This document shows, one piece after another, positions 26,758-35,621 of a stretch of DNA of 64,000 nucleotides. The translations under genes and the position numbers were made by a program. Below the pieces are notes generated by a model. That model saw only the letters and a list, made by a program, of their open reading frames with translations, made no database searches and had not been told where the DNA came from. The stretch is from an uncultured Fidelibacterota bacterium (GTDB lineage: Bacteria; Fidelibacterota; Marinisomatia; Marinisomatales; TCS55): NCBI GenBank assembly GCA_902615915.1, contig CACMQQ010000001.1, forward strand, positions 1 to 64,000, in the 5' to 3' direction. Numbering within the stretch: position 1 is the first letter of the stretch; each line of letters starts with the position of its first letter.

Positions 26758-27303
26758 CTATTTTTTCTTTTCTTCTTGCCCGGATACTTGATACTTGCGC
26801 AATTCAAACAAAACGTCATCTGTCATGTCATAGGTGGGATTACCGTAAAGCAAAGATGTTGACCCGTCAATGATAAAGTCTATTTTTTTTGATGCTGCAA
26901 CTTTATCAACTGCTCTTTTAACTTTTGATAAAATATCAAATTCAAGCTTTTGTTGTCTCTTTGAAAGCTCGCCTTCAGGTCCTACCATGCTCACTTGAAA
27001 TCTTTGAATAGAAGCTTCTCGAGATTGAATTTCTGCTTCTTTCTCTTTTCTCCAATCTGGACTACTCATTAATCTTTGTGACTCAAAGGCTTTTTTTATG
27101 CTATCCAGCTGAACTACCATGTTATTAAACTGAGCATTTATTTGTTGATATTCTAACATCAACTGACCCTCTGCTTCCTTAAACTCTTCGTATTCTGCTC
27201 TTATTCTGTCTGACTGAACAAAACCAAATTTATTTTGAGACAAAATAAATGTTGGCAAAATTAAAGCAGCTAAAAAATATTTCGTAATCATTATTCTAAC
27301 CAA
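26758..27303 (-). CDS. skp: OmpH/Skp-family periplasmic chaperone
   Basis: A periplasmic chaperone that carries unfolded outer-membrane proteins to BamA. It has a signal peptide ending FILSQ, the KFGFVQSDRIRAEYEEF start of the OmpH domain, and long coiled-coil helices. The start is TTG at 27303: AGGAGG lies 5 bases before it, whereas the later ATG at 27291 is too far from that site. It sits between bamA and lpxD in the usual order. Confidence 0.9.
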   Translation of the reverse strand: MVRIMITKYFLAALILPTFILSQNKFGFVQSDRIRAEYEEFKEAEGQLMLEYQQINAQFNNMVVQLDSIKKAFESQRLMSSPDWRKEKEAEIQSREASIQRFQVSMVGPEGELSKRQQKLEFDILSKVKRAVDKVAASKKIDFIIDGSTSLLYGNPTYDMTDDVLFELRKYQVSGQEEKKK

Positions 27304-27324
27304 AACGACCTCCTAAGTATTAAA

Positions 27325-29745
27325 TCATCTTCCAAATATAATAGTATATTCCCAACCCTGCGGCTTTCTATCTCCTGAAATATCATCAAAACCATACCCC
27401 ATGTCAAAGCCCAGCATTCCAATCATTGGCATAAAAAACCTAATTCCTATACCAGCCGATCTTTTAAGATCGAGGGGATTCTTCCTTTCCAATGCGAGAG
27501 AATGCATCAATTGGCTGTCGTTCCAGACGCTACCTGCTTCAGCAAACAACATAGCATAAACAACAGGGTTTTCTGAAAAGGGGAATCTAAACTCTGTTGA
27601 ATACTTAATCATTGTGTTGCCCCCAAAACTTCTTCCTTGAGATGATAACGGCCCAACTGAATTATCTGGATACCCTCTCAACATGGTGCCGTACGGTATT
27701 CCATTGCCCCCCATAATAAATCTTTCATAGGGTGGAATCCATTCATTGCTATTTTTCACATCTAACATTTTAATGGTACCAATTTTTATAGAACTTGTCA
27801 ATACAAATTTCCAAAATGTTGGTGTATACCAATCCAGGGATAAAACATGCTTGTGAAAATGCTCATCTCCACGCAAAACCCCTCCTGAGAACTTTGATAC
27901 CAAGGAGGCGTTTGAGCCTTGTGTTGGGAATTCCGCTCTGTCAAGACTATTTCTACTAAATGATTGCGAAATGCTAATTCCAGTAGATTTCCTGAAATTG
28001 CCAACATAATCACTAAGAACACTTTCCTCCCCTTTATATTCATTTTGAATATATTCTAACTCCCACCATGCTCTAAAATAATCGTCAGGCCATTTTAATC
28101 TTCTACCCCATTGAACGGATCCACCTCTTCTTATTTGATCAAATGGATAAAAATAATAGGAATTACCTTGACCTCGGTACTGATAAAATAAAGAAAAGCC
28201 TATTCTATTTGGAGTATCATTAAACATTGGATCTACAAAACGAAGATGAAAACTTTCGTACTTGCCAGGTTGACCATAGTTGTTATAAACGGATATTTGG
28301 GTACCAACGTCAAACCCAAATGAAAGCATTTGGCCTCTGCCAGCAAAATTATTGAACTCTAGATTGCCCCCACCCGTCATTCCGTAAATACCTGTAAATC
28401 CTATATTCGCACTTGCTTTATCTGAAGATTTTTCGACTAAAGATATATCTAAATCTATTTCATCCTCATCAACCGGCACAACATTTGGTGAAAGAGTTGT
28501 AGGGTCAAAATAATTTAAAACATGTAACTTTCTCATGCTTCTCATAAGCAATGTTCTTCTAAAAAGATCTCCTGGATATACATCAAGCTCTCTTCTAATT
28601 ACATTTTCTCTGGTTTTATCATTACCATAAATATTAATGTTTCTTATAAAAACCTCATTATTTTCAGTAATAGAAAAATGAACGTCTAATTCGTCTGATC
28701 CAGCAGGGGTAAACAGTGGCTCTATAGAGCTATATAAATAGCCTCTGTCCATGTATAAACCTTGAACGTTTTGAAAAACTGATTCTTCAAACATTTTTTT
28801 ATTATAAACATCGCCCTTTTTAATATCCAGAACTTCTTCTAGAAGTTCGTTTTCATAGAGCTCATTACCATCCCATGTGATGTTTCTAAATCTATATTTT
28901 GGCCCTTCAGAAAGTTGAATTTGAACAACCAATCCATCTTTTTGCGGGCTATAAAAAGCGGTATCACTAATTATTGAAACATCTTTGTAACCAGCATCTT
29001 GATAAAATGTACTTAGCAAGTCTAGATCTTCTTCAAATTTATTATCATCAAACCCTGAGGCCCAAAATCTCCACCATGTTCTAATTTTTGTTTCTTTTAA
29101 CTGGCTCTTTAGTTTATTTAAGGAAAGTCTATTTTTTAAGTTTTGCGGAATTGGAAGCCATGGTCTAGTAGCTAACCATCCAAAGTTGTTTTTATTACCA
29201 ATTATGTTAATTTCTTTAATTTTAACTTTTTTATTTTCTTTAATTGTAAATACGATATCAGTGCTTTCATTTGATTTAGAATTTAAAGAAGCCTTAATAT
29301 CTGCTAAGTAGTAACCGTCATCTAAATAAAGTTTTTTCAATGTTCTAATAGAGTTCGATATAAGGTTAGGCTTAATTCTCATACCTTTTTGAAAGTCTAG
29401 TTCTTCCAGAAGTTTTTTGTCCTTAAGCTTCTTATTGCCTTTAAAAACAACCTCATTTAAAACAGGTGATTCTCTAACCTCGATTGTAATTTTAATTCCA
29501 TCCTCTAATTCGCCATCAAAATATATTTGTACGTCTTCAAACACGCCCAGCTGCCACAGTCTTTTAATAGATCTCCTGAAGTCATCCGCAGAAACCTCTT
29601 GTCCTTTTTGCAGCCCTGCGGTGTATAAAACCATGTTATCGCTAGTTGAAGAGTTTCCATCGATATTTATTTCGCTCAGATTAAAAGACTGTTGTTGTTG
29701 AGAAAAAGCAAATATTGACATCAAAAATAATGGCAAGAACCTCAT
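27325..29745 (-). CDS. bamA: outer-membrane protein assembly factor BamA
   Basis: The core of the BAM complex that inserts beta-barrel proteins. The 806 residues have a signal peptide (MRFLPLFLMSIFAFSQQ), five POTRA-type domains (about 20-420; e.g. VRESPVLNEVVFKGNKKL, FIRNINIYGNDKTRENVI) and a C-terminal Omp85 barrel with the conserved AEAGSVW strand region and a final Phe-x-Arg end (YTIIFGR). It overlaps uppS by ATGA and is followed by skp after 21 bases. Confidence 0.95.
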   Translation of the reverse strand: MRFLPLFLMSIFAFSQQQQSFNLSEINIDGNSSTSDNMVLYTAGLQKGQEVSADDFRRSIKRLWQLGVFEDVQIYFDGELEDGIKITIEVRESPVLNEVVFKGNKKLKDKKLLEELDFQKGMRIKPNLISNSIRTLKKLYLDDGYYLADIKASLNSKSNESTDIVFTIKENKKVKIKEINIIGNKNNFGWLATRPWLPIPQNLKNRLSLNKLKSQLKETKIRTWWRFWASGFDDNKFEEDLDLLSTFYQDAGYKDVSIISDTAFYSPQKDGLVVQIQLSEGPKYRFRNITWDGNELYENELLEEVLDIKKGDVYNKKMFEESVFQNVQGLYMDRGYLYSSIEPLFTPAGSDELDVHFSITENNEVFIRNINIYGNDKTRENVIRRELDVYPGDLFRRTLLMRSMRKLHVLNYFDPTTLSPNVVPVDEDEIDLDISLVEKSSDKASANIGFTGIYGMTGGGNLEFNNFAGRGQMLSFGFDVGTQISVYNNYGQPGKYESFHLRFVDPMFNDTPNRIGFSLFYQYRGQGNSYYFYPFDQIRRGGSVQWGRRLKWPDDYFRAWWELEYIQNEYKGEESVLSDYVGNFRKSTGISISQSFSRNSLDRAEFPTQGSNASLVSKFSGGVLRGDEHFHKHVLSLDWYTPTFWKFVLTSSIKIGTIKMLDVKNSNEWIPPYERFIMGGNGIPYGTMLRGYPDNSVGPLSSQGRSFGGNTMIKYSTEFRFPFSENPVVYAMLFAEAGSVWNDSQLMHSLALERKNPLDLKRSAGIGIRFFMPMIGMLGFDMGYGFDDISGDRKPQGWEYTIIFGR

Positions 29746-30491
29746 AATGAAACCTGGTCTCCAGTTTTACCAAATCTTCTTTGTCGATTTTGGAAATCAA
29801 AAATACTTTTCATCAATAATTCTTCTCTGAAGTCAGGCCAATATGCGTCTGTCATGAATAGTTCAGTGTAAGCTATCTGCCATAGTAGAAAATTACTAAT
29901 TCTTTTTTCACCGCCTGTTCTAATCAGCAGGTCTGGATCAGGCATATCGCTTGTGTAAAGATGCTTCTTAAATTCTTTTTCATCTATCATATCGTATTCT
30001 TGAGGTTTTTCGATAAATTTTCTTATAATACTCTTTACGGCGGAGATTAGTTCCTGCCTTCCTCCATAGCTCAAAGCCAATGTTAAATTTAAACCTGTGT
30101 TTTCCTTAGTCATAAGGATTCCATCATTAATTCTATCAAATGGTTTCTTAGGCAAAGACTCCAGATCTCCAATTGCATTAAATCGAACATTGTTTTTGTG
30201 AAGATTAGCAATTTCTTTTGATATTGTTTTCATTAGAAGAGACATAATTGCAGAAACTTCTTTAGAGGGCCTGAGCCAATTTTCATTAGAGAAGGTATAC
30301 AATGTTAAATACTTTACTTCAATTTCCCCACAAATGCGCACAATCTCACGAACAGAATTGATTCCTTCATTATGACCAGCCAACCTGGGAAGATTTTTTT
30401 CTTTTGCCCACCTCCCATTTCCATCCATAATAATAGCAATATGGTCAGGAATATTGTTATTTAGTATTTCTTTTCTTGATATTTGTTTCAT
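29742..30491 (-). CDS. uppS: isoprenyl transferase (undecaprenyl diphosphate synthase)
   Basis: Makes the C55 lipid carrier used for peptidoglycan and polysaccharide synthesis. The 249-residue cis-prenyltransferase shows HIAIIMDGNGRWAKEKNLPRLAGH (residues 17-40, catalytic Asp and substrate Arg), TLYTFSNENWLRP, and LLIRTGGEKRISNFLLWQIAYTEL. First gene of the bamA-skp-lpx block. The usual neighbour cdsA is not in this window. Confidence 0.95.
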   Translation of the reverse strand: MKQISRKEILNNNIPDHIAIIMDGNGRWAKEKNLPRLAGHNEGINSVREIVRICGEIEVKYLTLYTFSNENWLRPSKEVSAIMSLLMKTISKEIANLHKNNVRFNAIGDLESLPKKPFDRINDGILMTKENTGLNLTLALSYGGRQELISAVKSIIRKFIEKPQEYDMIDEKEFKKHLYTSDMPDPDLLIRTGGEKRISNFLLWQIAYTELFMTDAYWPDFREELLMKSIFDFQNRQRRFGKTGDQVSL

Positions 30492-30560
30492 AGAACAGTT
30501 TATTGAATAAGCTCGCGAAGTTAACTTTATTAGAGATTTTTCACAATCTTTATTAGGTTT

Positions 30561-30941
30561 CTATTTTTCATATATTTCAGCGATATGATGATCGAATGGC
30601 ATAAAATTTCCTGTAAACTTAGCATTTTTAAATTCTAGTTTACATTTATAACACTGAAGACAATTGCTTATTTTTTTATATATAACAAAATCAACCAATG
30701 CTAGAACTAATAAGCTTAATCCATATGTAAATGGTACAAAAACTGCACCAATTATAATTATTAAACAGCCTAAAGCCTGATTAAAGTTTTTTTTGATATA
30801 CATATCTTTACACCCACAAACTGGGCATAATAAAAAATTCGGATCAATTTGAACTAGATTGTTATTATTACAATTTTTACAATTTTTTATTGTTTCATCA
30901 TTAAAACATATTTCACATTCTTTGCAATAAACCTGATTCAA
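30561..30941 (-). CDS. unknown membrane protein with zinc-ribbon cysteines
   Basis: A 126-residue protein with four Cys pairs of zinc-ribbon type: CKECEIC, CKNCNN, CPVCGC, and CLQCYKC after the membrane part. Between them lie two adjacent hydrophobic segments (ALGCLIIIIGAVFVPFTYGLSLLVLALVDFVI). The layout suggests paired cytosolic zinc ribbons flanking a membrane hairpin. It overlaps the next gene by ATGA. I do not recognise a function. Confidence 0.6.
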   Translation of the reverse strand: MNQVYCKECEICFNDETIKNCKNCNNNNLVQIDPNFLLCPVCGCKDMYIKKNFNQALGCLIIIIGAVFVPFTYGLSLLVLALVDFVIYKKISNCLQCYKCKLEFKNAKFTGNFMPFDHHIAEIYEK

Positions 30942-31732
30942 AGGGCGAAGCCATACTGAAATAAATAAAACTTAAAAATCAAATCCCCAAATAATATAGA
31001 AACAATTGAAACGTATAAAAGACCAGTTGCGCTTTGTGTGGCTTGGAGTCTTATTGATTTAAAAGCTAAAAAGTTTATAATAAGAGGAAATATTATTCCG
31101 ATTAAAAATCCTACTAACATTAAAAATCCGTCAAAATTTAATAAAAATGACCATAAGCTGTATTTAAGTCCAAATTCATCAATATGAAAATTGATTGATA
31201 AGTAACCTATATCCCAAATTGATCTTATCAAAAGACAAACAGTAAGAGCTAGTGTCGAATTAAAGAGAAATTTTATTGGAAGCTGAATGACATTCAAATA
31301 CCAGTGGCCTAGAATCATTGAAAAAAAAACAAGAGCAGTAATAAGAGATCCTATTGTTACTGAAAAAAGTGTGCTGATTAAACTAGGTTCTGATAAAAGC
31401 TCCAAAGTAACCATTCCTAAAGAGCAAATACCTATTAATGAAATTACATTTATATAAATATTTTCAATCTTTTTAGAATTCCAATTGAAAGCCGTAAAGC
31501 TAGATAAGAGTAAAAACCATATTGTAGCTAAGCTGTTAGCGTAAAGATAATCAATTTTTAGTATTATTATAGGAAAAACGGCTAAAGCTCCTATAATTAT
31601 TGACAAGCCTAAATTAAATCTATAAAAACCTGGATCTATTGATTTCATAGGCACAATTGTCAATAAAATTGGATAAAGAGTAGCAAAACCAAAAAAAATT
31701 ATTATGGTAATATCTAGAAAATGATCAAACAT
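30938..31732 (-). CDS. polytopic membrane protein of unknown function
   Basis: 264 residues from the ATG at 31732 (the track's longer start at 31801 lies deep in mrp). It has about eight membrane helices, with conserved-looking polar positions GHWYLN near 143 and LQATQSATGLLY near the end. It overlaps mrp by 8 bases and the zinc-ribbon gene by 4, so the three are co-transcribed. The family is unknown; the His/Gln positions in helices could be metal or heme ligands, but this is only a guess. Confidence 0.65.
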   Translation of the reverse strand: MFDHFLDITIIIFFGFATLYPILLTIVPMKSIDPGFYRFNLGLSIIIGALAVFPIIILKIDYLYANSLATIWFLLLSSFTAFNWNSKKIENIYINVISLIGICSLGMVTLELLSEPSLISTLFSVTIGSLITALVFFSMILGHWYLNVIQLPIKFLFNSTLALTVCLLIRSIWDIGYLSINFHIDEFGLKYSLWSFLLNFDGFLMLVGFLIGIIFPLIINFLAFKSIRLQATQSATGLLYVSIVSILFGDLIFKFYLFQYGFAL

Positions 31733-32840
31733 CTTTGAATGATCTTGTAATTTTTTCAGCAATCTCCTTAAACGATAAAGCAATTTGAGATTCGGGTTCA
31801 TGCTCTATTATGGGCTTTCCTGAATCTGTTGCTTCCATAATGTCTTGTGAAATAGGTAGCTCTCCTAAAAGAGGGACTTTAAGCCTTTCACTTTCTATTT
31901 TTCCTCCCCCTTTTTTAAACAAATCAACTCTTATTCCAAACCTTCCGTCCTCTGATATTTTAACATCTTGCCCTTCAATGGATAAACTACTATCAGGATT
32001 TACTTTGCCTTGTAAAAACAAACCTGACATATTTTCAATTACGCCTAGAATAGGAGTTTGGACTTTGTTAAACATATCGGCGCCTTTTTTTACATCAGCG
32101 AGTGCTAGATCTTGAGGAGTAGTAATAATAATAGCGCCGGTTAGTTTTAATTTTTGAGTAAGGGTTAATTGAACATCACCTGTGCCGGGTGGTAAATCTA
32201 ACACCAATACATCTAAATCTCCCCAAACTACATCACCAAAAAACTGCTCAGTCATTCTTGACACTAGTGGTCCACGCCAAATTACAGGTGTTTTATTACC
32301 ACTTATAAAACCAAAACTCATAATTTTTAATCCTAAATGATCTAAAGGAACTAATTTTTTTTGATTTGTCATTTCAGGTTGACCATCAATACCCAACACT
32401 GTTGGTAGCGAAGGGCCATATATATCAAGATCAAGTAGTCCTGTTTTATAGCCAAGATTTCTAAACGATAAAGCTAAATTAGCTGATACCGTAGATTTGC
32501 CAACCCCACCTTTTCCGCTAGCAACAGCTATTATATTCTTAATTTGGCTTATTGTACTAGACATTGAAATATTTTGGTCTGCTTGATTATTACTAACTCC
32601 AGAACTGGAAGAAAAATCAACGTCTATTGATTCAAATAAATTCAAACTTGTTAGTGCTGCTATAACTTCAGACCTTACTTTACTTTTTTTATCATTTTGA
32701 CTTGTTGAAATCTTTAAAATTACTTTAACTGACTTTTTATCTAATATGATATCATCTATCATACCGAACGAAACTATGTCTCTACTAAAGCCAGGATAAT
32801 TGATCTCGCTTAATTTTTGTTTTATCTTATCTTTATCCAT
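31725..32840 (-). CDS. apbC: Mrp/ApbC iron-sulfur carrier P-loop ATPase
   Basis: A cytosolic Fe-S cluster carrier of 371 residues: an N-terminal DUF59/MIP18 domain (about 1-80), a deviant Walker A motif ASGKGGVGKST near 110, and DLPPGTGDVQLTL. The CxxC that usually follows the VIENMS motif is missing; it is replaced by an insert (SGLFLQGKVNPDSSLS..), as in some Bacteroidota forms. Cluster binding would then need other ligands. Located directly downstream of the ferredoxin and upstream of two unknown membrane genes. Confidence 0.9.
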   Translation of the reverse strand: MDKDKIKQKLSEINYPGFSRDIVSFGMIDDIILDKKSVKVILKISTSQNDKKSKVRSEVIAALTSLNLFESIDVDFSSSSGVSNNQADQNISMSSTISQIKNIIAVASGKGGVGKSTVSANLALSFRNLGYKTGLLDLDIYGPSLPTVLGIDGQPEMTNQKKLVPLDHLGLKIMSFGFISGNKTPVIWRGPLVSRMTEQFFGDVVWGDLDVLVLDLPPGTGDVQLTLTQKLKLTGAIIITTPQDLALADVKKGADMFNKVQTPILGVIENMSGLFLQGKVNPDSSLSIEGQDVKISEDGRFGIRVDLFKKGGGKIESERLKVPLLGELPISQDIMEATDSGKPIIEHEPESQIALSFKEIAEKITRSFKDV

Positions 32841-32851
32841 AATATTTATAT

Positions 32852-32886
32852 AAAAAAACGGCCACCAGATTACCTAGTAGCCGTTT
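32852..32886 (-). terminator. intrinsic terminator after the ferredoxin gene
   Basis: On the minus strand AACGGCTAC and GTGGCCGTT pair over 9 bp (one T-G pair) around an 11-base loop, followed by TTTTT. It lies between the ferredoxin stop and the mrp start, so mrp needs its own promoter or read-through. Confidence 0.85.
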
Positions 32887-32908
32887 AATAAGTTCCATTT
32901 ATTTGATT

Positions 32909-33211
32909 TTATTCTGAGTATTCTCTACCAAACCAATCATAATTTATTTTAATGAATTTATTCCATTCTTCGGGTACTTCAGTTTCCTCGAAAATTGCTT
33001 CAACTGGGCATTCAGGTTCACAAGCGCCACAATCTATACATTCCTCTGGATCAATGTAAAGCTGTTTACCTTCTGGATCGAATCCTTCTGCTTTTGCTTC
33101 TTCTCCAGCTCCTGTTTTATCTTCTGGCCCATGGATACAATCAACTGGGCAAACTTCAACACATGCCGTATCACAAGTGCTCACGCATGGTTCTGCAATT
33201 ATGTAAGTCAT
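32909..33211 (-). CDS. FdxA-like ferredoxin with two Fe-S cluster motifs
   Basis: A 100-residue soluble electron carrier. It begins [26 protein letters not shown], with C-x3-C-x3-C-x3-CP for the first cluster (likely 3Fe or 4Fe), and has [16 protein letters not shown] for a 4Fe-4S cluster. Between them is an acidic insert of about 25 residues ([20 protein letters not shown]). This is the FdxA (7Fe/8Fe) layout. It diverges from another Fe-S protein gene across 140 bases and is followed by a terminator. Confidence 0.9.
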   Translation of the reverse strand: MTYIIAEPCVSTCDTACVEVCPVDCIHGPEDKTGAGEEAKAEGFDPEGKQLYIDPEECIDCGACEPECPVEAIFEETEVPEEWNKFIKINYDWFGREYSE

Positions 33212-33351
33212 TTATGTCCTCATAGTTTTATTTTCAAAGCGTTTCTAAAATTAACTTAATTTTTTGATAGCAAAAAGACATTTGCTCGTAAAAATTTAAT
33301 TTCCTTAAATTATACCTTCAAATTTTACTATATACTACTAGAGTTAAATTA

Positions 33352-33684
33352 ATGGCAAAAAATTATAATTATGATCACTACAAGTCTGTTGGAGAACCAG
33401 CGACCAAAGTTGGCTTCAAAAAGAAAAGGCCAAAGTCTGTAGCTGTTGTTGACGAAGACAATTGTACAGGATGTCAAGTATGTATACCCTTTTGTCCTGT
33501 TGACTGCATAGAGCCTGTTCCTTCCGAAAAGTACGGAATACCCATCCCTCCTGTACAAGTTAGGCATGATGAATGTATAGGCTGTCAATTGTGTGCAAAA
33601 GCATGTACCGCACTTACATGGGACGCTATCAGAATGATAGAAACCGATGAATTTGAGGAGGTTTATGAGACAGAGATTAGTTAA
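33352..33684 (+). CDS. 4Fe-4S dicluster ferredoxin-like protein
   Basis: 110 residues with two cysteine motifs: CTGCQVCIPFCPVDC (classic CxxCxxCxxxCP) and CIGCQLCAKACTALTW, where the usual Pro after the fourth Cys is Thr. An N-terminal basic extension of about 38 residues (KVGFKKKRPKSVAV) precedes the clusters. It is probably a soluble electron carrier or a subunit of an oxidoreductase encoded elsewhere. It overlaps the convergent thioredoxin-like gene by 8 bases. Confidence 0.85.
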   Translation: MAKNYNYDHYKSVGEPATKVGFKKKRPKSVAVVDEDNCTGCQVCIPFCPVDCIEPVPSEKYGIPIPPVQVRHDECIGCQLCAKACTALTWDAIRMIETDEFEEVYETEIS

Positions 33685-34171
33685 TTAGATTATTTAAATA
33701 TTCTAGCATCTCTTTTTTTATAATTTCTCCTTTTATAACTGCCACCTTTACTCCCTCTTTATTGTCAATTATATGTAATGGAAAACCCCATTTTCTCTCA
33801 TCTTTTACCTCATTTTTAAATTTACTATATGTTGTCTTTAAAAATGATTCTTCGTCTTTTTTCTTTAAATTAGACATTTTGAAAGGTATCTGGAGATTAT
33901 TTGATTTTATAAAATTAATTGAATTTTTATCACTTGAGAGCATCATGTTTAAATTAAAATCTACTAAATCATCACTGAATAAATTAAAAACCTTCTTTAA
34001 TGTTTTAACATCATAATGACAATTTGGACACCATTCCGCGTAAAAGGTATCAATGCTTAAAAGAAGATCTTTTTTTTTATTATGAAAAGTTGTGGGTTTT
34101 ATAATTTTTTCTAAATAGAACAAATCTTTTTTGTAAAAAAACTCCATCTTGGCATATTCGTGTTTATCCAT
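33677..34171 (-). CDS. thioredoxin-like protein with a CPNC active site
   Basis: 164 residues with no signal peptide. A thioredoxin-fold core has FYAEWCPNCHYDV (CxxC) at about residues 43-55 and a cis-Pro loop GFPLHII near 130. It could reduce disulfides in the cytosol or be tethered by partners; TlpA-like redox proteins are similar. The N-terminal 35 residues are Lys-rich and Phe/Tyr-rich. Directly followed by, and probably co-transcribed with, the upstream HemJ-like gene. Confidence 0.72.
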   Translation of the reverse strand: MDKHEYAKMEFFYKKDLFYLEKIIKPTTFHNKKKDLLLSIDTFYAEWCPNCHYDVKTLKKVFNLFSDDLVDFNLNMMLSSDKNSINFIKSNNLQIPFKMSNLKKKDEESFLKTTYSKFKNEVKDERKWGFPLHIIDNKEGVKVAVIKGEIIKKEMLEYLNNLIN

Positions 34172-34570
34172 TTATTTGTAATATACAATTAAATTTATTA
34201 ATAGTAAGTTCATTAAAATTAGCAAATTTAACCTTCCTATTTTTAATTTATTTTTATCAAAAACGTCAAACTCTACCCATGATCTCAATTGCAACATGGC
34301 TAAAAAACCAAAAACAGCCAAAGTAAATTTTGCATAAAAATAGATATTCCTCATTTCGCTCGGATCTTCAATGATCATTAAAAATCCTGTAAGTGGAACA
34401 ATGAAAGAGGATGGCATGGCCATTTTATTTAGACATTGCTTTACTTTTAATTCTAAGTTCGAACTTTTCTTTTTAAATGAGTAATATATAAATATTAAAC
34501 AGATAATCCAGCTTACCATAAAAATGATATGGATTGTGTTTAAAATGCTGTAAAAACTACTTTGAATCAT
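34172..34570 (-). CDS. HemJ-like/UPF0093-type small membrane protein
   Basis: 132 residues with four membrane helices. The start HIIFMVSWIICLIFIYYSF resembles the HIIFMVTWFAGLFYLPR opening of HemJ (protoporphyrinogen oxidase), and YFYAKFTLAVFGFLAMLQLR resembles its third helix; the Leu-Pro-Arg-Leu heme region of canonical HemJ is missing. It could be a degenerate or divergent member, or a related DUF2269/CopD-type protein. It overlaps mutY by 14 bases. Confidence 0.5.
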   Translation of the reverse strand: MIQSSFYSILNTIHIIFMVSWIICLIFIYYSFKKKSSNLELKVKQCLNKMAMPSSFIVPLTGFLMIIEDPSEMRNIYFYAKFTLAVFGFLAMLQLRSWVEFDVFDKNKLKIGRLNLLILMNLLLINLIVYYK

Positions 34571-35621
34571 TTCTATAATTATGAAATAACTTAAAAACTC
34601 TTTTATCCAAATTTGGCAATGGCAATGAATTGAGATTTTTAGCTTTTATCCACTTAAAATCCTTTGACTCTATTAATGTTTTTCTAGCTTCGATGGAAAA
34701 CACTTTCACATTAATGTTGCGATGGCTAAGCAAGTGATTAAATGAACCTATTAATTTCATCGACTTTATTTTAATACCAAACTCTTCCTTAAACTTTTTT
34801 TTTATAAGATTTTTTTTTATACTCGATTTTATCGTAATAGAGGGAAATTGCCACATCTCACGATATATTCCATTTTTTTTCTTTACAATGAGTATTAATT
34901 CATCATCTACTAAAATACCTGAAGACATTAAAATTTTCTTTACAGCCACTTTTTTATTTTTTGCAGGGTAACCTTCGGGATCACCAACTTCCCAGGCTTT
35001 ACATATATCCTGAAAAATACAATTTTTGCAAACAGGATCTTTATTTTTACAGATCATTGCACCAAAATCCATTAGAGCCTGATTTATATCTCCTGGTCTT
35101 TCGGTATTCAAGTAATCAATCATATTTATCTTTATTTTGCTTAGGTTAGATTTTGACCTTTCTTTTAAACCAAGAATCCTTGACATGACTCTGAGAATAT
35201 TTGTATCAATTGCAGGTATCTTTTTCCCAAATGCGATTGATAAAACTGCGCCAGCTGTATATTCCCCAACGCCTGGTAGTTCTTTAAATTGATCAAAATC
35301 TTCAGGAATTTTGCCATTATAATCTTGAAAAATTTTAATTGATGATTTATGAAAATTTCTACATCTACTATAATAACCTAATCCTTCCCAAATTTTAAGT
35401 AAATCATCAATGTTTGATTTCGCAACAGATTCCAGTGTTGGGTATTTTTTAATCCATTTGTTATAATATGGGATAACAGTCTTCACCTGGGTTTGTTGCA
35501 ACATTATTTCTGATAACCAAATTTTATAAGGGTCATTTGTCGAGCGCCAAGGCATATACCTTTTATTTATATTTAAATTATACCATCTTAATAATTCTTG
35601 TTTTTTAATTGTGTTATACAA
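34557..35621 (-). CDS. mutY: A/G-specific adenine DNA glycosylase MutY
   Basis: Removes adenine opposite 8-oxoG. The 354 residues have the catalytic LSEIMLQQTQV (Glu) near 36-46, the helix-hairpin-helix LPGVGEYTAGAVLS with the catalytic Asp in AIDTN, the 4Fe-4S loop CKNKDPVCKNCIFQDIC (C-x6-C-x2-C-x5-C) near 190 and a C-terminal NUDIX-like recognition domain. The stop of the MarR gene abuts its start. Gene length is normal. Confidence 0.95.
   Translation of the reverse strand: MYNTIKKQELLRWYNLNINKRYMPWRSTNDPYKIWLSEIMLQQTQVKTVIPYYNKWIKKYPTLESVAKSNIDDLLKIWEGLGYYSRCRNFHKSSIKIFQDYNGKIPEDFDQFKELPGVGEYTAGAVLSIAFGKKIPAIDTNILRVMSRILGLKERSKSNLSKIKINMIDYLNTERPGDINQALMDFGAMICKNKDPVCKNCIFQDICKAWEVGDPEGYPAKNKKVAVKKILMSSGILVDDELILIVKKKNGIYREMWQFPSITIKSSIKKNLIKKKFKEEFGIKIKSMKLIGSFNHLLSHRNINVKVFSIEARKTLIESKDFKWIKAKNLNSLPLPNLDKRVFKLFHNYRNDSK

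Noticed and set aside
32995-33225. 76-aa plus-strand ORF over the ferredoxin gene
   Set aside because: Leu/Gln-rich antisense shadow of the FdxA-like gene.
33349-33588. 79-aa minus-strand ORF over the dicluster ferredoxin
   Set aside because: Antisense shadow of a gene with intact cysteine motifs.
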